Assembly: GCA_019113295.1 (NCBI GenBank)
Contig: DXHR01000022.1
Coordinates: 1 to 41,113 of the forward strand
Length of the DNA: 41,113 nucleotides
DNA from: Candidatus Salinicoccus stercoripullorum
GTDB taxonomy: Bacteria; Bacillota; Bacilli; Staphylococcales; Salinicoccaceae
Reading direction: 5' to 3'
Part shown: positions 19,488 through 29,925 of the stretch, in pieces
Numbering within the stretch: the stretch's first letter is position 1
Layout: each line of letters opens with the position of its first letter
The notes under the pieces: generated by a model
Told to the model about the DNA's origin: nothing
What the model saw: only the letters and a program-made list of their open reading frames with translations
The model's database searches: none
Translations under genes and position numbers: made by a program

Positions 19488-22052
19488 ATGAGTGACGAAA
19501 AAGACAGACTGCAGCAGGTCAATATCAGCAAGGAAATGCGTACGTCATTCCTGGATTATGCAATGAGTGTCATCGTCTCGAGGGCACTCCCCGATGTCCG
19601 GGACGGCATGAAGCCGGTGCACCGGAGAATACTTCACGGTATGCATGACAACGGCATGACTGCTGATAAACCGTATAAGAAATCCGCGCGTATCGTAGGC
19701 GATGTCATGGGTAAATACCATCCGCATGGTGACTCGTCCATCTACGACGCCATGGTCCGCATGGCGCAGGATTTCAGCTACCGCTATCCGCTCGTCAAAG
19801 GCCAGGGGAACTTCGGTTCCATGGACGGCGACGGCGCTGCGGCGATGCGTTATACAGAAGCGAAGATGAGCAGGATTTCCATGGAACTCATGCGGGACAT
19901 AAATAAGGATACCATCGATTTCCAGGATAACTATGACGGCAATGAACGCGAGCCGGTAGTCCTTCCCGCCAGGTTCCCGAACATGCTCGTCAACGGGGCG
20001 AGCGGTATTGCTGTCGGTATGGCGACGAATATCCCGCCGCACAATCTGAGAGAAGTGATCGATGCGGTGCTTGCTTTGTCGAAAGATGATGAAATCACCC
20101 TGCCGGAGCTGATGGAACACGTGAAGGGGCCGGACTTCCCTACTTCCGGCCTCATCGTCGGAAAGGGCGGCATCCGCAAGGCCTATGAAACAGGCAGAGG
20201 CTCCGTCATCATGCGCGCAAAATGCGAAATCGAAATGATGAAGAACGGCAAGGAACGCATTATCGTCTCTGAAATCCCCTATCAGGTCAACAAGGCGAGA
20301 CTTGTTGAAAAGATTGCCGAACTGGCACGGGACAAGAAGATTGAGGGCATCACCGATCTGCGGGATGAAACGAGCCTCAAGGAAGGCGTCAAGATCATCA
20401 TCGAGATCCGGAAGGACAAGAATGCGAATGTCATCCTGAACAACCTCTATAAACAGACGCCCCTCCAGACGTCGTTCGGCATCAATATGCTGGCGCTTGT
20501 CAAAGGTCAGCCGAAAATCCTCGGTCTAAAAGAGGTGCTCCACCATTATCTTGAACACCAGAAAGTCGTCGTCCTCAGACGTACGAAGTTCGATCTGAAG
20601 CGTGCCGAAGACAGAGCGCACATTCTGGAAGGTCTGAAGATTGCACTCGACAACATCGATGCCATCATCACACTGATCCGCGGATCACAGAATGATGAAG
20701 CGGCGAGAAGCGGCCTGATGGAGAAGTTCGACCTGTCGGAACGCCAGGCGCAGGCAATCCTGGATATGCGTCTCCGCCGCCTCACCGGACTTGAGCGTGA
20801 CAAAATCGAGGACGAATATAACGAGATTCTCAAGACCATCGAAGAACTCAAGGCCATTCTGGCGGATGAGGAGAAACTCCTTGAAATCATCCGGGGGGAA
20901 CTGATCGACATCAGAGATAGATACGGTGATGACCGCCGTACAGAAATCACTCTCGGCAACCTTTCCGACATCGAGGATGAAGATCTTATCCCCGAAGAGC
21001 AGATTGTTGTGACACTCAGCTACAACAACTACATCAAGCGTCTGCCGTCCTCCACGTACCGTGCGCAGCATCGCGGCGGCCGCGGAGTACAGGGCATGAA
21101 CACAATCGAGGATGACTTCGTCAGCCAGATCGTGACGATGAGCACACATGATTACATCATGTTCTTTACTAATAAAGGACGCGTGTACCGTCTGAAAGGC
21201 TATGAGCTGCCTGAACTGTCCAGACAGTCCAAGGGCATTCCGATCGTCAACATGCTGGAAATCGACAAAGATGAAAAAATCAGCACGATGATTGCCGTGA
21301 AGGACAAGGACCCTGAGGAATTCGAGAATATGTTCCTTGTGTTCGCCACGAAGAACGGACTTGTCAAACGGTCCGGACTGGAGAATTTCGAACGCATCAA
21401 CAAAAACGGCAAGATTGCCATCTCCTTCAGGGGAGACGACGAACTTCTGGCGGTGCGTCTGACAGACGGCACGAAAGAAGTCATCCTGGGCACAAAATAC
21501 GGTGCCCTCATCCGTTTCCCTGAGCAGCAAATCCGCACGATGGGACGGACAGCCGCCGGTGTCAAGGGGATCAGACTCCGTGAAGATGATGAAGTCGTCG
21601 GTCTTGATGTGCTGGTGGAAGGCCAGTCCATCCTTGTGGTGACGGACAACGGCTACGGCAAATTGACGCCTGAAGCGGAATACCGTATCACAAACCGCGG
21701 CGGTGTCGGCGTCAAGACGGCGAACCTCACCGACCGCATCGGCGAACTGATCTACATCGCTTCTGTGAACGGTGATGAGGACCTGATGATTGTGACCAAC
21801 CACGGTGTCATCATCCGCCTTGTGATGGAAGAGGTATCTGTTCTGGGCCGTAACACGCAGGGTGTCAGGCTGATCAAGCTGTCCGGCGACCAGAAGGTTG
21901 CGACAGTCGCCAAAGTGAAAGAGGAAATCGAAGAGGAGGCGCTCACTCTCGACAATGAAGAGGCCGCGGAGGAAGCGGCTGAAGATATTACAGAAGAGAC
22001 GCTGACTGCAGAAGAATCACTGAATCCTTCCGAAGAAGAAACTGAAGAATGA
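19488..22052 (+). CDS. gyrA: DNA gyrase subunit A
   Basis: GyrA carries the catalytic tyrosine and DNA gate of gyrase. The 854-residue product has the quinolone-resistance region [15 protein letters not shown] with Ser83, Ser84 and Asp87 (one less than S. aureus numbering). Ser is the susceptible state at the main site, and Asp replaces the Glu usual in S. aureus. The active-site Tyr is in [10 protein letters not shown] (about 122). The C-terminal beta-pinwheel contains the GyrA box QRGGRGVQG-type motif (HRGGRGVQG), and the protein ends in a long, very acidic tail. A terminator follows directly. Confidence 0.98.
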   Translation: MSDEKDRLQQVNISKEMRTSFLDYAMSVIVSRALPDVRDGMKPVHRRILHGMHDNGMTADKPYKKSARIVGDVMGKYHPHGDSSIYDAMVRMAQDFSYRYPLVKGQGNFGSMDGDGAAAMRYTEAKMSRISMELMRDINKDTIDFQDNYDGNEREPVVLPARFPNMLVNGASGIAVGMATNIPPHNLREVIDAVLALSKDDEITLPELMEHVKGPDFPTSGLIVGKGGIRKAYETGRGSVIMRAKCEIEMMKNGKERIIVSEIPYQVNKARLVEKIAELARDKKIEGITDLRDETSLKEGVKIIIEIRKDKNANVILNNLYKQTPLQTSFGINMLALVKGQPKILGLKEVLHHYLEHQKVVVLRRTKFDLKRAEDRAHILEGLKIALDNIDAIITLIRGSQNDEAARSGLMEKFDLSERQAQAILDMRLRRLTGLERDKIEDEYNEILKTIEELKAILADEEKLLEIIRGELIDIRDRYGDDRRTEITLGNLSDIEDEDLIPEEQIVVTLSYNNYIKRLPSSTYRAQHRGGRGVQGMNTIEDDFVSQIVTMSTHDYIMFFTNKGRVYRLKGYELPELSRQSKGIPIVNMLEIDKDEKISTMIAVKDKDPEEFENMFLVFATKNGLVKRSGLENFERINKNGKIAISFRGDDELLAVRLTDGTKEVILGTKYGALIRFPEQQIRTMGRTAAGVKGIRLREDDEVVGLDVLVEGQSILVVTDNGYGKLTPEAEYRITNRGGVGVKTANLTDRIGELIYIASVNGDEDLMIVTNHGVIIRLVMEEVSVLGRNTQGVRLIKLSGDQKVATVAKVKEEIEEEALTLDNEEAAEEAAEDITEETLTAEESLNPSEEETEE

Positions 22053-22060
22053 ACCATTGT

Positions 22061-22088
22061 CCCGCAGCTCTCAGCTGCGGGTCTTTTC
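22061..22088 (+). terminator. Terminator after gyrA
   Basis: CCCGCAGCT (22061-22069) and AGCTGCGGG (22073-22081) form a perfect 9-bp GC-rich stem, followed by TCTTTTC. It isolates gyrBA from the hut operon. Confidence 0.85.
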
Positions 22089-22093
22089 GTATA

Positions 22094-22122
22094 TTGCCAA
22101 TTATCAGTGTAAGCGCTATAAT
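22094..22122 (+). promoter_or_regulatory. Promoter of the hut operon
   Basis: TTGCCA (22094-22099), 17 bases, then TATAAT (22117-22122), directly after the gyrA terminator and about 65 bases before hutP. Its -10 overlaps a cre-like site. Confidence 0.75.
22108..22121 (+). promoter_or_regulatory. cre-like CcpA operator over the hut -10 box
   Basis: TGTAAGCGCTATAA matches the Bacillus cre consensus TGWNANCGNTNWCA at all but one fixed position. Placed over the -10 box it would let CcpA repress histidine catabolism when preferred sugars are present. The match is visible; CcpA binding is inferred. Bacillus hut is known to be under catabolite control. Confidence 0.6.
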
Positions 22123-22192
22123 GAAAACAGTCATTAGTGAATTCAGAAGAACTGCCAATAGAGAAAATCCAGGTTTTAAAGAGGTATGATCG

Positions 22193-22639
22193 ATGAGCAG
22201 CGAGATACATCAGAAATCATTTGGTAAATATGCAACGCTTTTGGCCCTGCTGGGTGAGAAGCCAGCGCTTGAACTGATGCCTGACCACAGGGAGTTCAGC
22301 ATGGTCACGGGCAAAGTCGGCTCGATGGATCTGAAAAAAGTCATCTCATCCGTTGAAACGGCGGCAAAGCGCAACGAACTCATCAACCCCGGCATCTATC
22401 GGGAAACGCATGCACTCTATCACGCCATCATCGAGGCGGCCGAGGGTGTGACGCGCGGAAAACTGAGCGTCGGCGAAGTCATGCGGACGGTCGGACTTTC
22501 ATTCTCCGTAGTCAGGGGATATCCGTATGAAGATCAGAATGAGGGCGAATGGCTTGCAGTCTGCTTCTACGGTACCATCGGTGCACCGATCAAGGGGAAG
22601 GAACACGAAACCCTGGGTCTCGGAATCAACCATATATAG
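22193..22639 (+). CDS. hutP: HutP, histidine-responsive antitermination protein
   Basis: HutP is an RNA-binding protein that, with L-histidine and a divalent metal, binds NAG triplets in the hut mRNA and prevents termination. The 148-residue product has exactly the Bacillus HutP length. It keeps the metal and histidine-site residues His73 and His77 (ETHALYHA) and His138 (KEHET), plus the conserved GTIGAPIKGKEHET and C-terminal GINHI. AAAGAGGT precedes the ATG by about 7 bases. It is the first gene of hutP-hutH-hutU-hutI, and its presumed RNA target lies directly after it. The identification rests on strong similarity recalled from the Bacillus protein. Confidence 0.95.
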   Translation: MSSEIHQKSFGKYATLLALLGEKPALELMPDHREFSMVTGKVGSMDLKKVISSVETAAKRNELINPGIYRETHALYHAIIEAAEGVTRGKLSVGEVMRTVGLSFSVVRGYPYEDQNEGEWLAVCFYGTIGAPIKGKEHETLGLGINHI

Positions 22640-22717
22640 ACCATAGGACAATACATGTCACAGATATCAGCTATTAGAGACACTGAAATCCCAAAACGGG
22701 ATTACTGTGTCTTTTTT
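22637..22717 (+). promoter_or_regulatory. HutP-dependent attenuator between hutP and hutH
   Basis: NAG triplets with the 4-base spacing required by HutP are visible: TAG 22637 and TAG 22644 (the first is the hutP stop), then CAG 22661, CAG 22668 and TAG 22675. They run straight into a terminator hairpin: GACAC/GTGTC outer stem and AATCCC/GGGATT inner stem (22679-22711), then a T-run to 22717. Histidine-bound HutP would hold this region and allow read-through into hutH. The layout is visible; the function follows from the Bacillus system. Confidence 0.85.
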
Positions 22718-22740
22718 ATTGCCGAAAAGGAGGAGACAAA

Positions 22741-24231
22741 ATGTCAGTTTTAACTTTGGAAGGCCATGATCTGACAATCGACAAGATGAAATCGTTTCTT
22801 GCGGACGCAGGCAGTACGATTGAAATATCGGGGGAGGCATATGAAAATGTGCGGCGCTCAAGGAGGATCATCGAAGATATCATAGAGCATGAAAAGACAG
22901 TCTATGGCATTACGACGGGTTTTGGACTGTTCAGTGATGTGAGGATATCAAAGGATAAGACACAGGAACTTCAGGTCAATCTGATCCGTTCCCATTCATG
23001 TGGTGTGGGCAGGCCATTTGGTGAACATACGGTGCTCGCCATGATGCTGCTGCGCCTGAATACGCTGCTCAAGGGACACTCGGGGGTGACCGTTGCGCTC
23101 GTCGATCAGCTGAAGACTTTCATCAATGAGCGCATCATCCCCAAAGTGCCGGAACAGGGTTCGCTCGGGGCATCCGGCGACCTTGCCCCGCTCTCCCATC
23201 TCGCAATTGCACTCATCGGTGAAGGTAAAGTTTATTACAAAGGGGAACTTCGGGAATCCGCAAGCGTACTGGAATCACTCGGTATCACACCGCTCACTCT
23301 GGAGGCGAAGGAGGGGCTCGCCCTGATCAACGGCACCCAGCCAATGACGGCACAGGGGCTGATCAACTACATCGAAGCGGAGAAACTGATGGATGACAGT
23401 GTCTGGATCGCCTCCCTCACCCACCAGGCACTGAACGGCATAATGGATGCGTTCAATGAAAAGGTGCATATTTCAAGGGGCTATCCGGAACAGGTGGAAG
23501 TGGCAAGGCAGCTGCGCAGCTACCTGGAAGGATCTTCTCTAACGACGAGACAGGGCGAAGTGAGAGTGCAGGACGGATATTCCCTCAGATGCATTCCACA
23601 GGTGCACGGTGCATCACTGCAGACGCTCGCCTATGTAAAAGACAAGCTTGAAATCGAAATGAATGCGGCCAATGACAACCCGCTCGTTTTCGGGGAGGAT
23701 GAGGTCATTTCCGGCGGGAACTTCCACGGCCAGCCGATCGCCATCGCCATGGATCTGCTCAAAATCGGCACGGCGGAGATTGCGAACATCTCAGAACGCC
23801 GCATCGAACGACTGGTCAATCCGAGTCTGAATGGCGATCTGCCGGCATTCCTCAGCCCGGAGGAAGGGGTGCAGTCCGGTGCGATGATACTGCAGTATTC
23901 AGCTGCAAGCCTGGTGTCCGAGAACAAGACGCTCGCCCACCCGGCAAGCGTCGATTCCATCCCGTCGTCGGCGAACCAGGAGGATCACGTGTCGATGGGG
24001 ACGATCGGATCGAGACATGCACGGGATATCATCGACAACATGCGCAATGTTCTGGCAACAGAGCTCTTCATCGCGCTGACAGCCGTCGAGATCAAGGGAA
24101 TCGACGGTCTGTCGCCTAAAACACGGGAGAAATTCGACACTTACAGGGGGATTGTGGACTTCATAGGCCACGATCGTAATTTCAGTAAAGATATAAAAAT
24201 ATTATCGGACGCACTCAGGGTGGTTGACTGA
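22741..24231 (+). CDS. hutH: Histidine ammonia-lyase
   Basis: HutH removes ammonia from L-histidine to give urocanate, the first step of histidine degradation. The 496-residue product has the Ala-Ser-Gly triad (Ala144-Ser145-Gly146 in [13 protein letters not shown]) that cyclises to the MIO prosthetic group, as well as YGITTGFG near residue 57 and the family motif [19 protein letters not shown] precedes the ATG, just after the HutP attenuator. The adjacency to gyrA is shared with staphylococci, where hutU and hutI are usually elsewhere (from memory). Confidence 0.96.
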   Translation: MSVLTLEGHDLTIDKMKSFLADAGSTIEISGEAYENVRRSRRIIEDIIEHEKTVYGITTGFGLFSDVRISKDKTQELQVNLIRSHSCGVGRPFGEHTVLAMMLLRLNTLLKGHSGVTVALVDQLKTFINERIIPKVPEQGSLGASGDLAPLSHLAIALIGEGKVYYKGELRESASVLESLGITPLTLEAKEGLALINGTQPMTAQGLINYIEAEKLMDDSVWIASLTHQALNGIMDAFNEKVHISRGYPEQVEVARQLRSYLEGSSLTTRQGEVRVQDGYSLRCIPQVHGASLQTLAYVKDKLEIEMNAANDNPLVFGEDEVISGGNFHGQPIAIAMDLLKIGTAEIANISERRIERLVNPSLNGDLPAFLSPEEGVQSGAMILQYSAASLVSENKTLAHPASVDSIPSSANQEDHVSMGTIGSRHARDIIDNMRNVLATELFIALTAVEIKGIDGLSPKTREKFDTYRGIVDFIGHDRNFSKDIKILSDALRVVD

Positions 24232-24247
24232 GGAATGTCATAGCATA

Positions 24248-24442
24248 ATGCTATGGAACCATCGTATTTTGATATTTGTTTTTTATAAATCCATTTACGG
24301 GAAGAGCTCGATACTGCTCGCCGAAGCGGTTACTGTATCCATCATCGAAATGTTCCTGCCGTCCCTACTGATGGTTGTCTGGTTCAAAAGGGCAGTGCTG
24401 TCACTCATCATTGTCATACCGGTTGCGTTAATTCTATTCTAG
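24248..24442 (+). CDS. Small unrecognised membrane-protein ORF inside the hut operon
   Basis: The 239-base gap between hutH and hutU holds an open frame of 64 codons from ATG 24248. The same frame is open from a TTG at 24224 that overlaps hutH. The product is hydrophobic, with two likely membrane segments (about residues 22-45 and 49-64) separated by a short FKRA turn, and it ends ALILF. I do not recognise it. The ATG lies inside a palindrome (CATAGCA/TGCTATG, 24239-24255), and the nearest GAGG is too far away, so translation is doubtful. It could be a remnant of a transporter or a genuine small protein. Confidence 0.35.
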   Translation: MLWNHRILIFVFYKSIYGKSSILLAEAVTVSIIEMFLPSLLMVVWFKRAVLSLIIVIPVALILF

Positions 24443-24470
24443 AAAAATTCTTATACAGGGAGCGGATGAT

Positions 24471-26129
24471 ATGTCCAGAAAAATAACTGCAAAAAAAGGT
24501 TTGGAAATCGAATGCAAAGGCTGGGAGCAGGAGGCGGCACTCCGCATGCTCTACAACAACCTGGATCCCGAAGTGGCTGAGAGGCCTGAGGATCTTGTAG
24601 TATACGGCGGAATCGGAAAGGCTGCACGCAACTGGGCGTCCTTCGAAGCCATAGAAAATACGCTCCGTAATCTCGAAAAGGATGAAACGATGCTGATCCA
24701 GTCGGGCAAGCCGGTGGCGGTGTTCAAGACACACGAGGAAGCGCCCAGGGTTCTGCTGTCCAACTCTGTGCTGGTGCCGAAATGGGCGAACTGGGAGCAT
24801 TTCAACGAACTCGATAAGAAAGGTCTGATGATGTACGGCCAGATGACTGCGGGAAGCTGGATCTACATCGGTTCCCAGGGGATTGTGCAGGGGACTTATG
24901 AAACATTTGCGGAACTTGCGAATCAGAACTACGGCGGCTCGCTGAAAGGGACGGTTACACTGACTGCCGGGCTCGGCGGCATGGGTGGTGCGCAGCCGCT
25001 CGCCGTGACGATGAACGGAGGGATTGCAATCTGTGTCGAAGTGGACGGGACACGTATCCAGAAGCGTCTCGATACGAAATATCTGGATACGAAGACGGAT
25101 TCATTTGAAGAAGCGCTGGAAATGGCAGAAGCGGCACGGGACAAGGGTGAAGCGCTTTCCATCGGGCTGCTCGGCAATGCTGCGGAAATCCATCATGAAA
25201 TACTGAAGAGCGGCTTCAAGATCGATATCGTCACGGATCAGACATCGGCCCATGATCCGCTCAACGGCTATGTTCCGGAAGGGTACAGTCTGGAGAAAGC
25301 GGCACAACTGCGTGAGTCGGATGCCAAAGAATACGTAAAACTGTCTTCTGCATCCATGGCAAGACATGTGGAAGCTATGCTTGAATTCCAGCAGAGCGGC
25401 TCCGTAGTCTTCGACTACGGAAACAATATCCGTCAGGTGGCATTTGACGACGGTGTGAAAAATGCCTTCGACTTTCCAGGCTTCGTACCCGCCTACATCC
25501 GCCCGCTTTTCTGTGAAGGCAAAGGCCCTTTCCGATTCGCGGCACTGAGCGGCAATCCGAAGGATATTGAAGTCGCGGACCGCAAAATGCGGGAACTCTT
25601 TCCGGATAATGAAAAACTGCTGCGCTGGCTCGATATGGCCCAGGAGAAGATCGCTTTCCAGGGGCTGCCTTCAAGAATTGCATGGCTCGGCTACGGTGAA
25701 CGTGCAAAGATGGGGCTTGCGCTCAACGAACTCGTGGCGAGCGGTGAAATCTCGGCGCCGGTGGTCATCGGCCGGGATCATCTGGACAGCGGATCTGTAG
25801 CAAGTCCGAACCGCGAGACAGAGAGCATGAAGGACGGCAGTGATGCTGTCGGCGACTGGGCGATACTGAATGCACTTGTAAACACGGCAGCAGGCGGTTC
25901 ATGGATCAGTGTGCACCACGGCGGCGGCGTGGGAATGGGCTATTCTCTACATGCAGGCATGGTTGTTGTGGCGGATGGCACCGAAAATGCAAAGCGCCGC
26001 CTGGAACGTGTACTGACAAGCGATCCGGGTATGGGTGTTGTAAGACATGCTGATGCCGGCTATGACATTGCGGTCGACACAGCGAAGGAGAAAGGCATCA
26101 ACATACCAATGCTAAAGGAGAATGAATAA
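24471..26129 (+). CDS. hutU: Urocanate hydratase (urocanase)
   Basis: HutU uses tightly bound NAD+ to hydrate urocanate to imidazolonepropionate, the second step of histidine degradation. The 552-residue product has [13 protein letters not shown] near residue 45, the NAD motif [45 protein letters not shown], and [18 protein letters not shown]. Oddly, the segment [14 protein letters not shown] has Ala404 where I expect the catalytic Cys of Pseudomonas urocanase (Cys410, RICW). This may be normal in the lineage. The stop overlaps the hutI ATG by one base (TAATG). Confidence 0.95.
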   Translation: MSRKITAKKGLEIECKGWEQEAALRMLYNNLDPEVAERPEDLVVYGGIGKAARNWASFEAIENTLRNLEKDETMLIQSGKPVAVFKTHEEAPRVLLSNSVLVPKWANWEHFNELDKKGLMMYGQMTAGSWIYIGSQGIVQGTYETFAELANQNYGGSLKGTVTLTAGLGGMGGAQPLAVTMNGGIAICVEVDGTRIQKRLDTKYLDTKTDSFEEALEMAEAARDKGEALSIGLLGNAAEIHHEILKSGFKIDIVTDQTSAHDPLNGYVPEGYSLEKAAQLRESDAKEYVKLSSASMARHVEAMLEFQQSGSVVFDYGNNIRQVAFDDGVKNAFDFPGFVPAYIRPLFCEGKGPFRFAALSGNPKDIEVADRKMRELFPDNEKLLRWLDMAQEKIAFQGLPSRIAWLGYGERAKMGLALNELVASGEISAPVVIGRDHLDSGSVASPNRETESMKDGSDAVGDWAILNALVNTAAGGSWISVHHGGGVGMGYSLHAGMVVVADGTENAKRRLERVLTSDPGMGVVRHADAGYDIAVDTAKEKGINIPMLKENE

Positions 26130-27358
26130 TGAACGACACTATAATCAGAAACATAAAATCGCTCATCCTGCCGAAAAAGACGGATAAGCCGCTCAAAGGC
26201 CATGAGATGGATGAACTGAACATCATCAATGATGCGATGGTAGTCATCGACAGCGGCGAAATCGTCTATGCAGGGGCAGCGACAGACGGATATGAGAGTG
26301 AAGAGACGATAGATGCATCAGGCATGATCGTCTCCCCTGCCCTCGTCGATCCGCATACCCATGTTGTCCACGGCGGCTCCCGTGAGCATGAAATGGCGCT
26401 GAAGAGACAGGGTGTGGATTATCTGACAATCCTTGAAAAAGGCGGAGGTATCCTGAACACTGTCGAACAGACGAGGAAAGCGACACATGAAGCGTTGTTC
26501 GACAAGGCCGCGAAGAATATTACGCGCATGATCCAACACGGCGTACTTACGGTCGAAAGCAAAAGCGGCTACGGCCTCGACCGTGAAAATGAAATTAAGC
26601 AGCTCAATGTTTCCCGGGAAATAGCGGAAAAGTTCCCGATTGAGATGAAACACACATTCCTTGGACCGCATGCCATCCCGAAAGGAGCTGACAGCGAAAC
26701 GTTCCTGAATGAAATGATTGAGCTGCTGGATGAAGTGAAGGACGTTTCCGATTTTGCAGACATATTCTGTGAGACGGGCGTGTTCACCATCGACCAGTCC
26801 AGAAGGTACATGGAAGCGGCAAATGAAAAAGGTCTCCGTGTGAAAATCCATGCCGATGAAATCGATCCGCTGGGCGGTCTTGAGCTTGCGATTGAACAGA
26901 ATGCCATCAGTGCCGATCACCTTGTTGCCGCAAGCGAGACGGGTAAATCGATGCTCAAGGATTCGGGTGCTGTGGCAGTGCTGCTTCCGGGAACGACGTT
27001 CTATCTCGGCAAGGACAAGTTCGCCGATGCCCGCGGCATGCTGGATAATGACGCCGCTGTGAGTCTGGCGACAGACTACAACCCGGGCAGCTGTGTGACG
27101 GACAACCTCCAGATGATCATGGCCATCGCCGGATTGAAACTGAAGATGACACCGAATGAGATCTGGAATGCGGTGACAGTCAATGCCGCGCATGCCATCG
27201 GAGCAGACCGCGGCACAATGGAGGAAGGGGATGCGGCAAACCTCGTCATATGGGATGTCCCGAACCATGAATATATTCCGTATCATTACGGCGTCAATCA
27301 TGCCCATACGGTCGTTGCGGACGGCAGAGTGGTCTATGAGCGTCCGGGATTGCTGTAG
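26129..27358 (+). CDS. hutI: Imidazolonepropionase
   Basis: HutI is a metal-dependent amidohydrolase that opens imidazolonepropionate to N-formimino-L-glutamate, the third step. The 409-residue product has the metal-binding HTHVVHGG near residue 75, the conserved KSGYGL substrate segment, HTFLGPHA and [10 protein letters not shown], and the late ATDYNPGSC motif with the catalytic Asp. It is translationally coupled to hutU. No hutG follows, so the last step must be encoded elsewhere or use another enzyme. A near-perfect Noc-binding palindrome lies inside the gene at 26609-26622. No terminator is seen before the serS promoter. Confidence 0.96.
   Translation: MNDTIIRNIKSLILPKKTDKPLKGHEMDELNIINDAMVVIDSGEIVYAGAATDGYESEETIDASGMIVSPALVDPHTHVVHGGSREHEMALKRQGVDYLTILEKGGGILNTVEQTRKATHEALFDKAAKNITRMIQHGVLTVESKSGYGLDRENEIKQLNVSREIAEKFPIEMKHTFLGPHAIPKGADSETFLNEMIELLDEVKDVSDFADIFCETGVFTIDQSRRYMEAANEKGLRVKIHADEIDPLGGLELAIEQNAISADHLVAASETGKSMLKDSGAVAVLLPGTTFYLGKDKFADARGMLDNDAAVSLATDYNPGSCVTDNLQMIMAIAGLKLKMTPNEIWNAVTVNAAHAIGADRGTMEEGDAANLVIWDVPNHEYIPYHYGVNHAHTVVADGRVVYERPGLL
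26609..26622. promoter_or_regulatory. Putative Noc-binding site inside hutI
   Basis: GTTTCCCGGGAAAT matches the Noc binding sequence ATTTCCCGGGAAAT at 13 of 14 positions, with a perfect TTTCCCGGGAAA palindrome core. The noc gene is in this window, and Noc sites are spread over the chromosome and can lie within genes. The match is seen directly; binding is inferred. Confidence 0.6.
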
Positions 27359-27368
27359 GCCCTTCCCC

Positions 27369-27397
27369 TTGCCTTTTTGCAGGATTCGTATTAGAAT
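27369..27397 (+). promoter_or_regulatory. Promoter of serS and its T-box leader
   Basis: TTGCCT (27369-27374), 17 bases, then TAGAAT (27392-27397). It begins only 10 bases after the hutI stop. Transcription would start near 27404 at the beginning of the T-box. Confidence 0.65.
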
Positions 27398-27403
27398 GGG
27401 TCT

Positions 27404-28937
<1,534 letters not shown>

Positions 28938-28951
28938 TAGTAATACTGGAT

Positions 28952-28979
28952 GCTCCTATTCATTTAGGAGCTTTATTTT
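28952..28979 (+). terminator. Terminator after serS
   Basis: GCTCCTA (28952-28958) and TAGGAGC (28965-28971) form a 7-bp stem, followed by TTTATTTT. It ends the serS transcript 15 bases after the stop codon. Confidence 0.75.
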
Positions 28980-28999
28980 ATGGTTGGAGGAGTGAAATA

Positions 29000-29920
29000 T
29001 TGAATAACAAAGTTTCGTTGCTTCAAATGATGGTCGCCCTCCTGATGGTGTTTGTTTTCATCACACTGACTGACATCAGCCTGATCCTGGGCGGAGTCAT
29101 ACTCCCCTTTACCGTCTATTTCCTGGTAAAATTGAAGCATGAGTCGAACTATCATTTTTGGCTGACATTCGTCAGTTTTCTCATACCTGCAGTGTTCCTG
29201 CTGACGGCCACTGTATGGCTCTGGTACCTGCTGCTCTATCTGCTCGCAGTGGTGCTGCACCGCACACTCACACAGAATATGTCCCAGGAGCTCACGCTTT
29301 TCTATGTAACGGCGGCGCTCGCACTCGGTACACTCGGCGGATTGAACATCATGCAGTGGACGGGTGCGATAAGACCGCTGTCCGATGTCTATATGAATTT
29401 CCGCGACTGGTACATGGGACAGCTCGACATGTATGGTGAATTTGCGGCCTCACAGATGGACACAGGACTCATCAGCCAGACGCTGGATCAGATTTTCATC
29501 AGCCTGCCTGCATATATCACACTGATTTCCTTTGTACTGGCACTGTACACGGTACTGATGCTGCGTCTCATCCTTAAGCCCTCTGCAGTGAAGCTCTGGG
29601 AATACCGTTCGTTCAAAGACTGGAAATTTCCGCGCTTCATACTGTATTTATTTTTGATTTCATTTATAGTATCATTCTTTACAACTGAAGGGACGACGTT
29701 CTTCTCCACGATGAATAATATAATCATCGTGCTGGAATGGGTATTATATATACACGGTTTAAGTTTTGCCTACTTCTTTTTCAGGGAAAAGAAAATGCAT
29801 GTGGCATTGTCGGTTCTGCTGCTGATCCCCCTGATCATACTCAAGCCGTTGACATTGCTGATTGGTATATTTGAAATGATCTTCAGATTGAGGATGATAA
29901 TAGAACTTAAAAGGAAGTGA
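29000..29920 (+). CDS. yybS: DUF2232 integral membrane protein (YybS)
   Basis: This is a conserved polytopic membrane protein of unknown exact role that stands before gdpP in Firmicutes. The 306-residue product is hydrophobic, with about eight membrane segments (for example near residues 9-40, 51-80, 90-118, 170-195, 215-235 and 240-290), and ends in a basic tail. The start codon is TTG at 29000, supported by GGAGG about 9 bases upstream. Its stop lies a few bases before the gdpP start, so the two are co-translated. The family is sometimes called S-component-like because of similarity to ECF transporter subunits; no substrate can be inferred here. Confidence 0.88.
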   Translation: MNNKVSLLQMMVALLMVFVFITLTDISLILGGVILPFTVYFLVKLKHESNYHFWLTFVSFLIPAVFLLTATVWLWYLLLYLLAVVLHRTLTQNMSQELTLFYVTAALALGTLGGLNIMQWTGAIRPLSDVYMNFRDWYMGQLDMYGEFAASQMDTGLISQTLDQIFISLPAYITLISFVLALYTVLMLRLILKPSAVKLWEYRSFKDWKFPRFILYLFLISFIVSFFTTEGTTFFSTMNNIIIVLEWVLYIHGLSFAYFFFREKKMHVALSVLLLIPLIILKPLTLLIGIFEMIFRLRMIIELKRK

Positions 29921-29925
29921 TGATG

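Noticed and set aside
26318-27307. 329-codon minus-strand open frame opposite hutI
   Set aside because: It is antisense to hutI with no ribosome binding site or conserved motif.
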